64,000 bases of DNA from an uncultured Bacilli bacterium (lineage in GTDB: Bacteria > Bacillota_I > Bacilli_A > RF39 > UBA660), in NCBI GenBank assembly GCA_910587535.1, contig CAJUKM010000001.1, positions 25,787 through 89,786 on the forward strand, read 5' to 3'. A program made the translations under genes and the position numbers. Below are positions 35,901-43,087 of the stretch, one piece after another. Each line of letters opens with the position of its first letter. Position 1 is the stretch's first letter. A model generated the notes under the pieces. That model made no database searches, had not been told where the DNA came from, and saw only the letters and a program-made list of their open reading frames with translations.

Positions 35901-36218
35901 CGTGACTATTATATATTTAGATCGCGACCTTTTCTTTAAACTTTCTAATGTATCCAATCTTGTCAGTTTTAAATCTGGCGATATCGCAACGGCGACAGAT
36001 GTCAGAAAGTCATCCATTGGAAAAAACAGAACATAGTCTGTATATGCCTGTATCAATTTAAAAAAGTTATTTGCTTCGAATAGAGAACTAGTCAAAACTA
36101 TTACATCTTCATCATGTGTTTTAAAGTAGTTGACTATATATAAGACATCTAGTTCTTTCGTTAAGCCCATTACTTTGACGTCAGTTTTGTATTTAAAAAA
36201 TTTGTCGATAAATTCCAT
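32997..36218 (-). CDS. mfd: Transcription-repair coupling factor Mfd
   Basis: 1073 aa. UvrB-like N-terminal region, RNA polymerase-interacting Tudor-like segment (DYIVHETHGIGIYKGL), RecG-like translocase with Walker A CGDVGYGKTEVAFRA and DEEQRFG (DEEQ box), and the C-terminal TRCF domain. It releases stalled RNA polymerase and recruits UvrA. The coding sequence contains a perfect 14-bp Noc-binding palindrome (35809-35822). It follows pth by 2 bp. Confidence 0.96.
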   Translation of the reverse strand: MEFIDKFFKYKTDVKVMGLTKELDVLYIVNYFKTHDEDVIVLTSSLFEANNFFKLIQAYTDYVLFFPMDDFLTSVAVAISPDLKLTRLDTLESLKKRSRSKYIIVTSLMGYLKFLPHKDEEQDLVLNLSPSNISREIIIERLEGLGYRRDSLVTTTGEYAVRGYIIDLFPIHREKPVRIEFFDEDIECIKEFDENSQRTIRDLECVEIKRFNETTGELQSSLIDYLYIPSIFLIDESQINVAYKNLQQEMYEYKEHKGISQDHKYMFDYSDITLNKTFLIETINTYDDDKSLVYSSKELVNFNSNLDELKSFCQKEKKTIVFILQNRKQKNIISDLFDKVFITDTNHIEKDAINIIFGSLNSGFIFENYVVISPNDIDKKIKKDIRYKNTIKIGRKVKTFTDLADGDYIVHETHGIGIYKGLKTLKKGQYTKDYIELEYAGNDKVYVPVENIDKLYKYTSNLGTHPKLNKLNSTAWAKKKSETRKRIKDISEELLELYSNRSKITTVAYKDYEEEIKFGLDFPFNLTKDQEKTIQEIDYDLKSAIPMDRLLCGDVGYGKTEVAFRAMFKTVINNFQVSYLCPTTILSKQQYTSAIERFKDFPIRIELLNRHVPQKKVTNILKDLEEGKIDIIIGTHKLLNEKIKYKKLGLLVIDEEQRFGVSHKEKIKKIKSDINVLTLSATPIPRTLKMAMSGLRSLSVLDTPPINRYPIQTYVIEENDLIIRDAIYKELTRKGQIFILINNIDALETFKDRLSKLIPEASIVTAHGQMDSEQINTIMEKFINCEYDILICTTIIETGIDIPNVNTIIILDSDRFGLSQLYQIRGRVGRSDKIAYAYLMYNPAKILTETAIKRLESIKEFTELGSGYKIAMRDLAIRGAGDLLGSEQAGFIDAVGLDLYTKMINEEVSRLEGKTVDNEDDMNKHLNVNSYIDDKYVEDENIKIEIHKLINSIKNQVDFQKVKNELEDRFGKIDEALEEYMKKCCVESILKELKIANIIELQNRITIVLNSDISNQIDGEKLFLQSYSIHPKFEISYKNREIRISLNTLNLQKGYVHYFYELLLLIKEQIKEV
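35809..35822. promoter_or_regulatory. Noc-binding site inside mfd
   Basis: ATTTCCCGGGAAAT, a perfect palindrome identical to the B. subtilis Noc-binding consensus, within mfd coding sequence. Two further copies flank the parS array. Confidence 0.75.
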
Positions 36219-36220
36219 TT

Positions 36221-36772
36221 TTATTCTCCAAAAGTATAATCCTTCGTTGTAGTGATCTTTCCCTCTATAAAATCGTTTATCACTTCTTTTGTCATATCGA
36301 AACCTATTTTTAGTTTTTCCCGTTCTTCTTTAGAAAATTTCCCCAGTACGTAGTCTTTTGTATCAAAATTTTTATCGTTAGAAATCCCTATTTTAAATTG
36401 ATAAAACTTTTGATTTCCTAAGCTATTTATAATGGACTTTATACCATTATCTCCACCTGAGGAGCTGTCGAACTTTATTCTCGCTTTTCCTAATGGCAAA
36501 TCTAAATCATCTCGTATTATTAAAATGTCTGATCCTTCGATTTTGAAGTAATCGATGAACGGTTTTACTACTGTTCCAGAAAGATTCATATAGCTTTGAG
36601 GCTTTAAGAAAAGAACCTTTTCACCATTGATATTCTTCTCTAAGTATAAGCCATTAAACTTTTTGCTGAATTGTTCTTTTAGACAGTAATTATCAATAGT
36701 CATAAAACCTACATTGTGTCTAGTGTTGTCGTATTCCTTACCGGGATTTCCTAATCCGCATATCAATTTCAT
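36221..36772 (-). CDS. pth: Peptidyl-tRNA hydrolase
   Basis: 183 aa. LICGLGNPGKEYDNTRHNVG contains the catalytic His region; 'LFLKPQSYMNLSG' and 'IRDDLDLPLGKARIKFDSSSGGDNGIKSII' are family signatures. It recycles tRNA from prematurely released peptides. It overlaps the upstream methyltransferase gene by 4 bp and abuts mfd. Confidence 0.95.
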   Translation of the reverse strand: MKLICGLGNPGKEYDNTRHNVGFMTIDNYCLKEQFSKKFNGLYLEKNINGEKVLFLKPQSYMNLSGTVVKPFIDYFKIEGSDILIIRDDLDLPLGKARIKFDSSSGGDNGIKSIINSLGNQKFYQFKIGISNDKNFDTKDYVLGKFSKEEREKLKIGFDMTKEVINDFIEGKITTTKDYTFGE

Positions 36773-37470
36773 CTATTTACCTCCTCAAATATATTTTTAT
36801 AAGTGCTCCTTCCTTCTACGTCGATAGTCCATACTTTTAGATCACTTTTTTTATATTTTGAAGCTTCTATTAAAAAAAATTCTGCATTATTTCCTTTTTT
36901 AGTGTTTACAAAAACTACTTTCCTTATGCCAAATTTTTCTCTTTCTAGTATATCTATAGTCTCGAGAAAGCGTTCTACTCTGTGAACTAAATAAAGAGAT
37001 CCTGTCTCTTTTAAAAATCTTTTGGCATGTGTAATAATCTCTTCTAAGTTTATACTTATTTCATGGCGAGCCATTCTTTTTATGGGATTTTCATTTTTTT
37101 GTGAAGTTGATGAAACCTTGAAGTATGGAGGATTACACGTTATTACGTCATATTTTGTTTCAGTAGAGTATTCTTTTATATCACAATTTAAAACCTGAAT
37201 CGAGCTTTCTAATTTATTTCTGCTAATCGTTTTTTTTGCTAAATTATATATCTGTTCTTGGATTTCAAGAGCATCTATTGTAATCTTTTTTCCTTTGGTC
37301 GATAGAATTAACGGAATGGGTAAATTACCAGTGCAGAAATCTAAAATTTGCATTCCGTTTTTAACTTTTACAAATTCCGCTAATAATATCGAATCGATAC
37401 TAAATTTAAAATATTCACTATTTTGGAATATTTTTAATCCGTAATCGAATAAATCGTTACATTCTATCAT
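36769..37470 (-). CDS. YabB-type tRNA N6-adenine methyltransferase (TrmN6-like)
   Basis: 233 aa. Class I methyltransferase with 'ILDFCTGNLPIPLILSTKG' (SAM site) and 'DVITCNPPYFK' (NPPY catalytic motif). The N-terminal 'LFDYGLKIFQNSEYFKFSIDSILLAEF' is characteristic of the YabB/TrmN6 family, which methylates A37 of tRNA-Val in E. coli. Target in this organism is unproven. Overlaps ricT by 14 bp and pth by 4 bp. Confidence 0.82.
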   Translation of the reverse strand: MIECNDLFDYGLKIFQNSEYFKFSIDSILLAEFVKVKNGMQILDFCTGNLPIPLILSTKGKKITIDALEIQEQIYNLAKKTISRNKLESSIQVLNCDIKEYSTETKYDVITCNPPYFKVSSTSQKNENPIKRMARHEISINLEEIITHAKRFLKETGSLYLVHRVERFLETIDILEREKFGIRKVVFVNTKKGNNAEFFLIEASKYKKSDLKVWTIDVEGRSTYKNIFEEVNR

Positions 37471-38230
37471 CTATTTTTACCTTCTCGTAGTTATTATCAG
37501 AAGTTTTAACTGTATATTCCTTGTTTAAAATATTTATGTCGGTAACAACCGCTTTTTGGCCATTATGATCTATCTTTTCTCCAACCTCTGGAAGAACTTT
37601 TCTATTTTCTTCATAAAGTTCATTTTCATAAGTAAAACAGCATAAGAGTCTACCACAGGCACCATTTATTTTTGTCGGATTTAAGGCTATATTTTGGTTT
37701 TTAACCATGTTTATATTTACTGAATTAACTGTTTTTAAGCAACTATTACAGCATAATTTGCGTCCGCATAGTCCTATGCCACCTATTTCTTTAGCCTTAT
37801 CTCTAACGCCTATTTGTCTCAGTTCTATTCTAGTATGATATTTGGCCGCCAGTTCCTTCACTAAGTCTCTAAAATCTACTCTTTCTTCAGAAACGAAGTT
37901 GAAAAGGAGCACTTTTCTATCTAGTGAGTACGTTGTATCAATAAGAGTCATGTTTAAATTAAGCTTTTTTATCAACTTTTTTGTGTCTTGTAGAGCTTTT
38001 TCAGCATCTTTTAAATTTTTTAAATATCTTTGATAGTCTTCTGGAGTTGCTTTACCTTTAATCTCTTTCAAGTTTTTATCAACTGTAAGAGTTTCTATCT
38101 CTGCGACTTCGCCTAATTGAATCCCTCTTTCTGTCTCAACCTTTACTTTATCTCCTTTTTGAAATTCTTCCTCTGTGGAAAAATTATATACTTTTCCACC
38201 AGTTTTAAATTTTACTCCAACGATTTGCAT
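37457..38230 (-). CDS. ricT: PSP1-domain protein RicT (YaaT)
   Basis: 257 aa with the PSP1 domain and its cysteine-rich core 'GLCGRKLCCNSCL' and 'GACGRLLCCFTYENELYEE'. RicT works with RicA and RicF (YlbF/YmcA) to stimulate RNase Y processing, and is linked to sporulation, competence and biofilm. Position after holB agrees with B. subtilis. yabA, which normally separates it from yabB, is missing. Confidence 0.9.
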   Translation of the reverse strand: MQIVGVKFKTGGKVYNFSTEEEFQKGDKVKVETERGIQLGEVAEIETLTVDKNLKEIKGKATPEDYQRYLKNLKDAEKALQDTKKLIKKLNLNMTLIDTTYSLDRKVLLFNFVSEERVDFRDLVKELAAKYHTRIELRQIGVRDKAKEIGGIGLCGRKLCCNSCLKTVNSVNINMVKNQNIALNPTKINGACGRLLCCFTYENELYEENRKVLPEVGEKIDHNGQKAVVTDINILNKEYTVKTSDNNYEKVKIDDRM

Positions 38231-38232
38231 AT

Positions 38233-39048
38233 TTACTTCACGCCTTTCAGATCGAGAAAAACTTTCTCTAATAAAAGCTCAAAGTTCATATTTCTCGTCA
38301 ATTTATTAAATATCGTATTAAAATATTTGGTTTTTTGTATAAGTGCTTCTGTAGTGTTATTTTTCTTAATCATTTCGATCAAGTTTTCATCTAATTCATA
38401 TTTAGATTTAAAATTACAGGCTGTATTATAATAATCTTTTAATAAATTTTCAATATTTCTGGCATTTTCCTTTATATTTTTATCAGAATTCCTAGTAGTA
38501 ACATATAGATGATGATCCTTTTTTTCGAGTCCATTAATAAGTTTCGAGACTATTTCAAAGACATTATCTGGAATTGAGCAATCGCTCAATGATCTATAAA
38601 TTAAAGATACACTTTCACATCGGCTTTTAATCGTTGGTAAGATTAAATCTCTATTAGTAGTAATCAAAAAACCAATTACATTTTTGTTCGGTTCTTCTAT
38701 AGTCTTCAACAATTTATTAGCTGAAATTTCATTTATTCTCTCTGCAGGTAAGATTATATAAATCAAGTAATCACCAAGAACAGGTTTTGTTCTCAATCTA
38801 ATTTGTAATTCCATTATCTCATCTTTTTTGATGTCTTTAGCTTCGGATCTTATCGTTATAAGTTCTAGGTAATTATCTTCGTCGATCTGATTTCTAGTCA
38901 CGTCGTCTTTAGCGACTAAGTCTTTTATAATCTCTTTTATGTCTAATAAAGATCTATCTAAATCATCTGTCTCCACTAAAAAAACGTGGGAATTTTTTTT
39001 CTCACTGAATTCGTTTTTTAGTCTTTGCAATTCTCTTTCTGCTTCCAT
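38233..39048 (-). CDS. holB: DNA polymerase III delta' subunit
   Basis: 271 aa clamp-loader subunit: 'TKPVLGDYLIYIILPAERINEISANKLLKTIEEPNKNVIGFLITTNRDLILPTIKSRCESVSL' type region (quoted as 'ANKLLKTIEEPNKN' and 'LPTIKSRCESV' with the SRC motif). No Walker A lysine at the start (HVFLVETDDLDRS), as expected for delta', which does not hydrolyse ATP. Adjacent to ricT and near dnaX. Confidence 0.9.
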   Translation of the reverse strand: MEAERELQRLKNEFSEKKNSHVFLVETDDLDRSLLDIKEIIKDLVAKDDVTRNQIDEDNYLELITIRSEAKDIKKDEIMELQIRLRTKPVLGDYLIYIILPAERINEISANKLLKTIEEPNKNVIGFLITTNRDLILPTIKSRCESVSLIYRSLSDCSIPDNVFEIVSKLINGLEKKDHHLYVTTRNSDKNIKENARNIENLLKDYYNTACNFKSKYELDENLIEMIKKNNTTEALIQKTKYFNTIFNKLTRNMNFELLLEKVFLDLKGVK

Positions 39049-39063
39049 AATACCTCTTATAGT

Positions 39064-39243
39064 TCAAAGTAACAATAATCCAACTAGTGCAAATAACCCA
39101 GGGAAGCCTAAAACGGCAATAGAGGAAATAGTATAGACATTTATTGGAATAAACAGCTTCATACTTTCCATAATTATGTTAAAACTGTAGAGTACTGCGA
39201 AAGCAAAGACTAATCGTTTAAAAATGTAATAAATGTTTTTCAT
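39064..39243 (-). CDS. bofA: Pro-sigma-K processing inhibitor BofA-like protein
   Basis: 59 aa from the ATG at 39243 (a TTG 12 bp further upstream is also in frame; neither has a good ribosome site). Two membrane segments, the second ending 'ISSIAVLGFPGLFALVGLLLL', matching the BofA C-terminus. BofA (87 aa in B. subtilis) holds SpoIVFB inactive during spore maturation. Location between recR and holB supports the call, since B. subtilis has recR-yaaL-bofA. Confidence 0.72.
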   Translation of the reverse strand: MKNIYYIFKRLVFAFAVLYSFNIIMESMKLFIPINVYTISSIAVLGFPGLFALVGLLLL

Positions 39244-39274
39244 ATCAATTAACAATATGAAAAAATTTTTTCTT

Positions 39275-39877
39275 TTATGCTACTTCTTTACGATCGTATA
39301 AAGCACGCTCTAAAGTTAAAATATCTAAATAGTCTATTTCAGCTCCCATAGGAATTCCATAAGAAAGTCTTGTTATTTTTATTTTTTCTTTATCCAATAT
39401 CTTTTTTAGATAAAGCGTCGTCGTGTCACCCTCTATAGTTGGTCTCAGTGCGATGATCACTTCGGCTTCAGTTAATTCTTTAGTTCTATTTATGAGTTTT
39501 GAAATGTTCAAATCGTCTGGATTGATACCATCTATAGGCGATATTAGTCCACCTAACACGTGATAAACTCCACTAAATTTGCCCGTCTTTTCAAACATAA
39601 ATATACTTTTGTAATCTTCTACTACACATATTAAGTTATGATTTCTAGCGGAGTCTTCACAAATTTTACATATTTTTTGATCTGTTAGATGTCCACATAT
39701 ATCACATTTTTTAAGCGTACCTTCTATGTTTTCAATGGCAGACGCAAAATCTTTTAAATCGTCTCCTTCAAAATTGATAAGTGAAAGAGCATAACGTTCT
39801 GCTGTTTTTTCTCCTATACCAGGCAATTTCTTAAAGTATTCTATTAATGTCTCAAGAAGCTCTGGATAGATATTCAT
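39275..39877 (-). CDS. recR: Recombination protein RecR
   Basis: 200 aa. N-terminal helix-hairpin-helix 'YFKKLPGIGEKTAERYALSL', zinc finger 'CDICGHLTDQKICKIC', and Toprim domain 'LICVVEDYKSIFMFEKTGKFSGVYHVLGG' (key text 'VYHVLGGLISP'). RecR loads RecA with RecO/RecF. Stop and start overlap with ebfC by 1 bp. Confidence 0.96.
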   Translation of the reverse strand: MNIYPELLETLIEYFKKLPGIGEKTAERYALSLINFEGDDLKDFASAIENIEGTLKKCDICGHLTDQKICKICEDSARNHNLICVVEDYKSIFMFEKTGKFSGVYHVLGGLISPIDGINPDDLNISKLINRTKELTEAEVIIALRPTIEGDTTTLYLKKILDKEKIKITRLSYGIPMGAEIDYLDILTLERALYDRKEVA

Positions 39878-40173
39878 CAGAATAATCCGCCCAACTGTTG
39901 ACTATATGCCCCTAATTTCTTTTCTACTTCTTTATCGATGTTTGAAATACAGTCTCTCATTGCGATTGCGATCATATCGGCTAGCATTTCTCTTTCTTCA
40001 TCTAGGTTTCCTTCATAAGTTATATCTACTTTTTCGATTTTTTTATTTCCCTTCATGGTAATGCTTACCCATTCTGATTTTCCTACAAAACTTGTATTGT
40101 AGATTTCTTCCTGTTTTTTTGTTATTTCTTTTTGCATTCTTTGTGCTTGTGCAACTAAATTTTGCATGTTCAT
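39877..40173 (-). CDS. ebfC: Nucleoid-associated protein EbfC/YbaB
   Basis: 98 aa: 'MQNLVAQAQRMQKEITKKQEE', 'VDITYEGNLDEEREMLADMIAIAMRDC' and the glycine-rich end YSQQLGGLF are diagnostic. Binds DNA as a dimer. Conserved dnaX-ebfC-recR order. Confidence 0.95.
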   Translation of the reverse strand: MNMQNLVAQAQRMQKEITKKQEEIYNTSFVGKSEWVSITMKGNKKIEKVDITYEGNLDEEREMLADMIAIAMRDCISNIDKEVEKKLGAYSQQLGGLF

Positions 40174-40185
40174 ATGTATTTCCTC

Positions 40186-41739
40186 CTAAGATATTTCGAC
40201 GATTTTTTCTGAAAATAAATCGTTCATTTTTTCTTTAATTTTTTTGCTTTCGTCGCTTTTTTGCGGTTCTTCAATAAGTTTGTATTCTCTTTTATGTTTT
40301 AAATTATCTTTAAATTTTTCTCTCTCTTGAGCCCATTCTTCTACAGTTAATGCGACAACTTTAATATTTTTTTTCTTCTTTTTAATAATCTTTTCAATTT
40401 CCTCACATTTCATATTAAAGAGGTGGGCTAGTGAGCTTTCATCAGTAGTAAATATAGTATATTCATTAGAAGAAGCTACAGGCATATAGTCTTTTGGATC
40501 TATAGAGCTTAGTTTTTTTGAATCTATCTCCTCCCAAATGGTCGTGAGTTCCTTAAGCGATTCTTTATTAACCCCTACAAAGCAATTATTTACTCGTATT
40601 TGCTTTATTGAGGTAACTTCTACATTGGATTGTGTTGAAAATTCTACTTCTTTACTTTCTTCTCGAATTTTTTCCGCTTTGAGTTGACTTTTTTGATCGC
40701 TTTTTGGTACTTCTTTTGGAATATTTATAAGCTCTAAAAAGCACAGTTTGATAATTGTAAAGACATTTTCATTTATTCTAGCATCTATATAGCATTTATT
40801 TAGATTCTCTATCAAATTTTTAATAGTTTTAAAGTCCATTTCTCTTTCTTTACCGAGCTTAATGTCTATAGCTTTTTTTTCTAAATAGTTTATCATTTTT
40901 TTTAGTAATTTTTGGGCGTTCATGCTGGAGTCTTCCAGATTTTCTAAGAATGTAATTACTCCCTCTACGTCTCCTGAAAGAGCACATTTTAACAACCCTT
41001 TGATAGTTTCGTTTGAAACGATATTATAACTTGTCAACACTGACTCTAAGGTCAACTTTTTTTCACTTTTAGCGATTTGATCAAGTATGCTTAGCGCATC
41101 TCTCAAACAACCTTCGCTAAGGCTGTATATTTCATAAAGTGCATCTTTGTCGTAATCTATTTGCTCTTTTTGACATACGTCTTCGAGGTGAGAAACTAGC
41201 TCATCTTTGCTAACCTTTTTAAAATCGTATCTTTGGCATCTAGATAGTATAGTTATTGGTACTTTATATACTTCTGTTGTTGCCAATATAAATATTGCAT
41301 GATTTGGAGGCTCTTCTAGGGTTTTTAGTAACGCATTGAAGGCTCCCGGTGAAAGCATATGTACTTCATCTATGATATACACCTTATATTTAGATGCAGC
41401 TGGTGCTAAAGTTATGTTGCTTCTTAGCTCTCTGATCTCATCTACTCCATTATTAGAAGCAGCATCGATCTCTATAATATCCGGTGTCGTAGAAAAGTTT
41501 TTGCAGTTATCGCATTCTCCACAAGCTTCACCGTCCACTGGGTTCGTGCAGTTTATTGCTTTTGCCAATACTTTCGCAGTAGATGTTTTTCCTGTACCTC
41601 TAGGACCTGTAAAGATGTAGGCATGTGAAAAAGAAACATTTTTTACACACCTTTTTAGATTGTCGATGATTACGTTTTGACCGATAATTTCTTTAAATGT
41701 TTTAGGTCTATATTTACGGTATAAAACTTTGTAAGCCAT
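40186..41739 (-). CDS. dnaX: DNA polymerase III gamma/tau subunit
   Basis: 517 aa. MAYKVLYRKYRPKTFKEI, Walker A GPRGTGKTS, zinc module 'CTNPVDGEACGECDNC', 'EVHMLSPGAFNALLKTLEEPP' and SRC motif 'ILSRCQRYDF'. The C-terminal tau extension (about 365-517) is poorly conserved. The start at 41739 is preferred because AGGAGATG lies upstream. An A8 run near codon 465 could allow slippage, but too close to the end to call a gamma product. Confidence 0.95.
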   Translation of the reverse strand: MAYKVLYRKYRPKTFKEIIGQNVIIDNLKRCVKNVSFSHAYIFTGPRGTGKTSTAKVLAKAINCTNPVDGEACGECDNCKNFSTTPDIIEIDAASNNGVDEIRELRSNITLAPAASKYKVYIIDEVHMLSPGAFNALLKTLEEPPNHAIFILATTEVYKVPITILSRCQRYDFKKVSKDELVSHLEDVCQKEQIDYDKDALYEIYSLSEGCLRDALSILDQIAKSEKKLTLESVLTSYNIVSNETIKGLLKCALSGDVEGVITFLENLEDSSMNAQKLLKKMINYLEKKAIDIKLGKEREMDFKTIKNLIENLNKCYIDARINENVFTIIKLCFLELINIPKEVPKSDQKSQLKAEKIREESKEVEFSTQSNVEVTSIKQIRVNNCFVGVNKESLKELTTIWEEIDSKKLSSIDPKDYMPVASSNEYTIFTTDESSLAHLFNMKCEEIEKIIKKKKKNIKVVALTVEEWAQEREKFKDNLKHKREYKLIEEPQKSDESKKIKEKMNDLFSEKIVEIS

Positions 41740-41784
41740 AGTAATCATCTCCTATTTAATTATAGCAAATGCGACATATTAAAT

Positions 41785-42204
41785 CTAGCGTTTGTTATCA
41801 AAAAAGTGTGTAATGTCAGAACGATATTTATCGACACGTTCATCTCGTAATTCGAATTGTTCAAAAATTGTACATTTGTATTGTTTTTTGAATTTATATC
41901 TAGGAATTATATAGAATATTTTTTTAAGCCTAGCCTCTTTTAATACCGCCTTACACATATCGCAAGGTTCTAAAGTTACAACCATACATTTGTTCTCTAA
42001 ATTCCAATTTTTCAACTTTTTATTAGCTTTTTCCACAGCTATAATTTCTGCATGATCAGTAGTCTTTTTTGTTCTGTTGCGTTTATTATATCCCGTACTT
42101 ATTATACCATTAGAATCATATATTATTGCACTAACAGGAAACTCGTTTTCCACAAGAGATCTTTTAGCTAACTTAAAAAGAGTTTTCAACATTTTTTCAT
42201 CCAT
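41785..42204 (-). CDS. tadA: tRNA(adenine34) deaminase TadA
   Basis: 139 aa. Zinc deaminase motifs TDHAEI (His ligand and catalytic Glu) and LEPCDMCKAVL (two Cys ligands); 'FPVSAIIYDSNGIISTGYN' at the start. It makes inosine at position 34 of tRNA-Arg(ACG). I start it at 42204 (GGAGGA 6 bp upstream); a 35-codon longer frame would read through the SRP RNA gene and is rejected. Confidence 0.9.
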   Translation of the reverse strand: MDEKMLKTLFKLAKRSLVENEFPVSAIIYDSNGIISTGYNKRNRTKKTTDHAEIIAVEKANKKLKNWNLENKCMVVTLEPCDMCKAVLKEARLKKIFYIIPRYKFKKQYKCTIFEQFELRDERVDKYRSDITHFFDNKR

Positions 42205-42214
42205 ATATTCCTCC

Positions 42215-42295
42215 AAAAAAAAGCACACACGAATATTGATCTTATGGCTGCTATCTTCCGATTCTGACCAGATTCGATAATTGTTCGTTGTGCAC
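42215..42295 (-). ncRNA. ffs: Signal recognition particle RNA (small bacterial type, 4.5S-like)
   Basis: Minus strand, about 80 nt. The apical domain is unmistakable: GGTCAGAATCGGAAGATAGCAGCC (pieces GGTCAG, CGGAAGATAGCAGCC), which forms the Ffh-binding loop. Outer stem GCACAACGAA pairs with TTCGTGTGTGC, then eight T residues end the transcript. It has its own promoter at 42300-42328. Location beside tadA and dnaX is as in B. subtilis scr. Confidence 0.93.
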
Positions 42296-42299
42296 ATAT

Positions 42300-42328
42300 A
42301 TATTATCATTTTAGTTGGTGTTTTGCAA
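42300..42328 (-). promoter_or_regulatory. Promoter of the SRP RNA gene
   Basis: Minus strand -35 TTGCAA (42323-42328), 17-bp spacer, -10 TAATAT (42300-42305), placing the start at about 42294. Confidence 0.78.
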
Positions 42329-42338
42329 CTATATAATT

Positions 42339-42352
42339 ATTTCCCGGGAAAT
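42339..42352. promoter_or_regulatory. Noc-binding site 1 (left boundary of parS array)
   Basis: ATTTCCCGGGAAAT, perfect match to the Noc-binding consensus; only 2 bp separate it from parS site 1. Confidence 0.82.
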
Positions 42353-42354
42353 AA

Positions 42355-42370
42355 TGTTTCACGTGGAACA
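42355..42370. promoter_or_regulatory. parS site 1
   Basis: TGTTTCACGTGGAACA, one mismatch from the palindromic consensus TGTTTCACGTGAAACA. Confidence 0.9.
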
Positions 42371-42467
42371 TCATTTGCATGAAGAATAGTATTTCCTCAT
42401 ATTTATTAATAATATTATGAGAGTTATACTCTTTTTTGTTTTAAATTACTAAAATTATAGTCATCAA

Positions 42468-42483
42468 TGTTTCACGTGGAACA
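42468..42483. promoter_or_regulatory. parS site 2
   Basis: TGTTTCACGTGGAACA, same variant as sites 1 and 5. Confidence 0.9.
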
Positions 42484-42662
42484 TTAAATGTGAAAGCGAT
42501 TAAACTTTTTAAAGAAATCGCACCTATAAATAATCTATGGTTATCAATTATAACTTAAACTTTAACAATTTTATATACAAGAACATTTTGATTTAATTAT
42601 CATTATTATTACGTGATTACAATTATTTAATTAATACTTTTAAAAATACGCACATCGTACAA

Positions 42663-42678
42663 TGTTTCACGTGAAACA
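42663..42678. promoter_or_regulatory. parS site 3 (perfect)
   Basis: TGTTTCACGTGAAACA, exact 16-bp ParB consensus, central in the array. Confidence 0.95.
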
Positions 42679-42919
42679 TTTATGGTGGAAAAACTATCAA
42701 TTTTATCAAATTAAAGAAGAAGAGCATTTTTTCTGTTTTAAAAAACCACATTATATCAGACAATTAACAATTTATTTATCTTATTCTTTAAATTTCTAGT
42801 TATTTATTAACAGAAATTATTTTTTTTGTACAATTTATTACGTATTTGTAAGTCTATATATGTTTTTTACCAAGAAGTCCGGTAAGCAATCATTAATTAC
42901 GTAAAACTGTTGTAGCGAA

Positions 42920-42935
42920 TGTTCCACGTGAAACA
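42920..42935. promoter_or_regulatory. parS site 4
   Basis: TGTTCCACGTGAAACA, which is the reverse complement of the variant at sites 1, 2 and 5. Confidence 0.9.
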
Positions 42936-43023
42936 TTGTCTGCGAAAAAAATAAACTTTATATTCATAAATTGGTATTACTTTTAAATAGGGTAGGGAAT
43001 ACTTTTTTATTATTTTAATTATA

Positions 43024-43039
43024 TGTTTCACGTGGAACA
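43024..43039. promoter_or_regulatory. parS site 5
   Basis: TGTTTCACGTGGAACA, 2 bp before Noc-binding site 2. Confidence 0.9.
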
Positions 43040-43041
43040 TT

Positions 43042-43055
43042 ATTTCCCGGGAAAT
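43042..43055. promoter_or_regulatory. Noc-binding site 2 (right boundary of parS array)
   Basis: ATTTCCCGGGAAAT, exact copy of site 1; it lies between parS 5 and the gyrA terminator. Confidence 0.82.
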
Positions 43056-43087
43056 AAAAAAAGGCTATTCGGTTGAATTGCCTTTTT
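43056..43087 (-). terminator. Intrinsic terminator of the gyrB-gyrA region
   Basis: Minus strand AAAAAGGC / GCCTTTTT stem with inner ATTC/GAAT pairing, then a T run; it overlaps the gyrA stop codon. Confidence 0.82.

Larger units (their letters stand above)
42329..43064. other. Non-coding origin-proximal parS/Noc-site region
   Basis: About 740 bp without genes between the SRP RNA gene and gyrA. It is very A+T rich (for example 42590-42660). It holds five parS sites and two Noc-binding palindromes; the latter two lie at the ends. No open reading frame with a ribosome site was seen. Confidence 0.85.

Noticed and set aside
40186..40420. Programmed frameshift in dnaX (A8 run) making a gamma form
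   Set aside because: The run is close to the 3' end and there is no clear stimulatory hairpin or ribosome-like site, so the effect would be small.
42205..42309. N-terminal extension of tadA
   Set aside because: It reads through the SRP RNA gene and its promoter; the strong ribosome site is at 42204.
42329..43064. CRISPR-like array from the repeated TGTTTCACGTGGAACA units
   Set aside because: Units are 16-bp parS palindromes at irregular spacing, not uniform repeats with spacers.
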